From: Bacillota bacterium
GTDB lineage: Bacteria; Bacillota; UBA4882; UBA10575
Direction: 5' to 3'
DNA: 7,542 nucleotides
Assembly (NCBI GenBank): GCA_012521315.1
Contig: JAAYMP010000214.1
Coordinates: 1 to 7,542, forward strand
Below are positions 7,001-7,542 of this stretch, in pieces. The first letter of the stretch is position 1; each line of letters opens with the position of its first letter. The position numbers were made by a program, and so were the translations under genes. Below the pieces are notes generated by a model. The model did no database searches. It was not told the DNA's origin and saw nothing but the letters and a program-made list of their open reading frames with translations.

Positions 7001-7542
7001 GTTGTTCGGTAAGGGTAACGTCTTCCGCGCCGGGACGATCACCGGGTTGGCCGAGAAAACGGCGTTCGGGTTTGTCCGTGGTTACATCGAGGAGAAGGGA
7101 CTGCAATTAAGACAGGCCGAGATCGACCGGCTCGTCCAGGGGTGTACGGGGGTGCGGCGTTCCAGCGGGCAACATCCGGGCGGGATGATCGTTATCCCGG
7201 AGGGGCAAGAGATTTATGCCTTCACCCCGGTCCAGTATCCGGCCAACGACCGTACGGCCGAATGGATCACCACCCATTTTGACTACCATGGGGCCTTGGA
7301 AGGACGCCTCGTCAAACTGGATATTCTCGGCCATGATGATCCGACCGTCATCAGGATGCTTCAGGATTTAACCGGGGTCGATCCGAAGGCGGTGCCGTTG
7401 GATGATCCGGTAACCTTAAAACTGTTCTCCTCGGCGGCCCCTTTGGGGATTAACCCGGAAGATCTCGGCTTTGACTTGGGCACGCTGGGGATTCCCGAGT
7501 TTGGTACGGAGTTTGCCCGGCAAATGTTGGAAGAGACGAAAC
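4098..7542 (+). CDS. polC: DNA polymerase III alpha subunit, PolC type (3' end missing)
   Basis: PolC is the main replicative DNA polymerase of Bacillota, with polymerase and 3'-5' proofreading activity in one chain. The frame stays open to the right edge, giving 1148 codons; family members are about 1430, so roughly the last 280 are missing. In order: an N-terminal domain (1-168); a Pro/Glu-rich linker (170-203); an OB fold (about 230-310); the first PHP part with H326-L-H328, Asp335, His360 and Glu385; an inserted DEDDh exonuclease with DIETTG (Asp413, Glu415), HNAQFD (Asp498) and HRAGDDA (His552, Asp557); the second PHP part with His599, Cys649, Asp722 and His724; then the polymerase core with GSRGSVGSS (867-875), a four-cysteine zinc site (Cys895, 898, 920, 923) and PDIDLNFSGE holding catalytic Asp949 and Asp951. 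RRSSGQHPGG and LDILGHDDPT follow. The exonuclease inserted within PHP separates PolC from DnaE. The sequence stops just after the conserved IPEFGTEF segment. All visible catalytic residues are intact. Confidence 0.98.
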   Translation, partial: MAKEYRIVPKAKTLAELRGIDQISLFFQETQCLAETEIEQILIDCETQEVVLRLKANGGWDQEIQERLAAQFSGLLNAKCKVELLPAESGAQPAPAADVTAETLGAVLKERFPSVFAWLASPPLTWDPTTNRLTFRVNSSLAVDYIRAREKQVLASLPPFDSMDYKINYEIEEEAVEPPAPPEPFYEPSAPAVETKPAPERLVSGGVLLGRKIKEEPVPISNVTAESETVVLEGEVLKTEVRTMRSGRNLLLFDLTDYSDSITVKVFNNNKQETVPAIEKGMWLRVKGDLQYDEYAKETVLLAGSIQQVPCPKIMDAAAEKRIELHLHTKMSAMDSVVELEKAIKMVAEWGHEALAITDHGVVYAFPEAARLGKKYGIKIIYGMEGYLVNDEEPIVTAAPAGAFEERPLVVVDIETTGFNPEWNDLLEIGAVKIVNGTVTETFTSFVRPKRSIPYKIQQLTGITEEMVKDAPPPAEVLTEFLAFVGDAVFVAHNAQFDYGFLRTKLKKHLQVEFNPPVADTLALSRALWPQMKSHRLDLLAKELGVVQEQHHRAGDDALTTWRILEKALTLCKEQSLTRWADLNTLTNEQKVENLHPYHIVLLVQNQTGLRNLYRMVSTSHVEHFHRHPRIPRSLLNRYREGLLVGSACEAGELFTALLNGVEESRVREIAAFYDYLEIQPMANNEFLIREGRLSREQLMALNEKICRLGAELNKPVVATGDVHFLRPPDAVFRRILLAGQGYEDADQQPPLYLRTTEEMLAEFMYLGEELARRVVIEAPKLVAAQIGEVKPLPDQFYPPHIPGADEEIRAMAYRRAEELYGSPLPPVVVDRLELELKSIIGHGYAVLYLIAAKLVKKSLDDGYLVGSRGSVGSSFVATMCGISEVNPLPAHYRCARCHYSEFMATGAIGSGYDLPDKACPQCGAALLKDGQDIPFATFMGFEGDKEPDIDLNFSGEYQPVVLRFTEELFGKGNVFRAGTITGLAEKTAFGFVRGYIEEKGLQLRQAEIDRLVQGCTGVRRSSGQHPGGMIVIPEGQEIYAFTPVQYPANDRTAEWITTHFDYHGALEGRLVKLDILGHDDPTVIRMLQDLTGVDPKAVPLDDPVTLKLFSSAAPLGINPEDLGFDLGTLGIPEFGTEFARQMLEETK

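Overview
The window reads as chromosomal housekeeping DNA from a fairly GC-rich member of the Bacillota (Firmicutes), most likely a clostridial or related deep lineage rather than a Bacillus. The main reason is a PolC-type replicative polymerase, which is characteristic of low-GC Gram-positives and relatives. Strong GGAGG ribosome binding sites and the order ispG-proS-polC, a common arrangement in Clostridia, agree with this. The genus cannot be fixed from the sequence alone.

All genes lie on the + strand and are tightly packed. From left to right: the last few codons of an upstream gene (possibly rseP); a 145-residue cysteine-rich protein made of four CxxC...CxxC repeats; ispG (isoprenoid precursor synthesis); proS (prolyl-tRNA synthetase with an editing domain), which overlaps ispG by four bases; a small family 2 glycosyltransferase; and the first 1148 codons of polC, which runs off the right edge. 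Gaps between genes are 15 to 50 bases. No convincing terminator or internal promoter was seen, so the block is probably one operon read from a promoter to the left of the window.

The known genes serve separate core jobs: quinone and undecaprenol precursors (ispG), translation (proS) and replication (polC). They are linked by conserved order more than by pathway. The two less ordinary members are the four-repeat zinc-ribbon-like protein before ispG and the soluble glycosyltransferase between proS and polC. All key catalytic residues that could be checked in IspG, ProRS and the visible part of PolC are present. No RNA genes, mobile elements, CRISPR arrays or large DNA repeats were found, and no stretch longer than 300 bases lacks a gene. 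There is no strong sign of a wholly new system; the zinc-ribbon protein is the best candidate for something undescribed.
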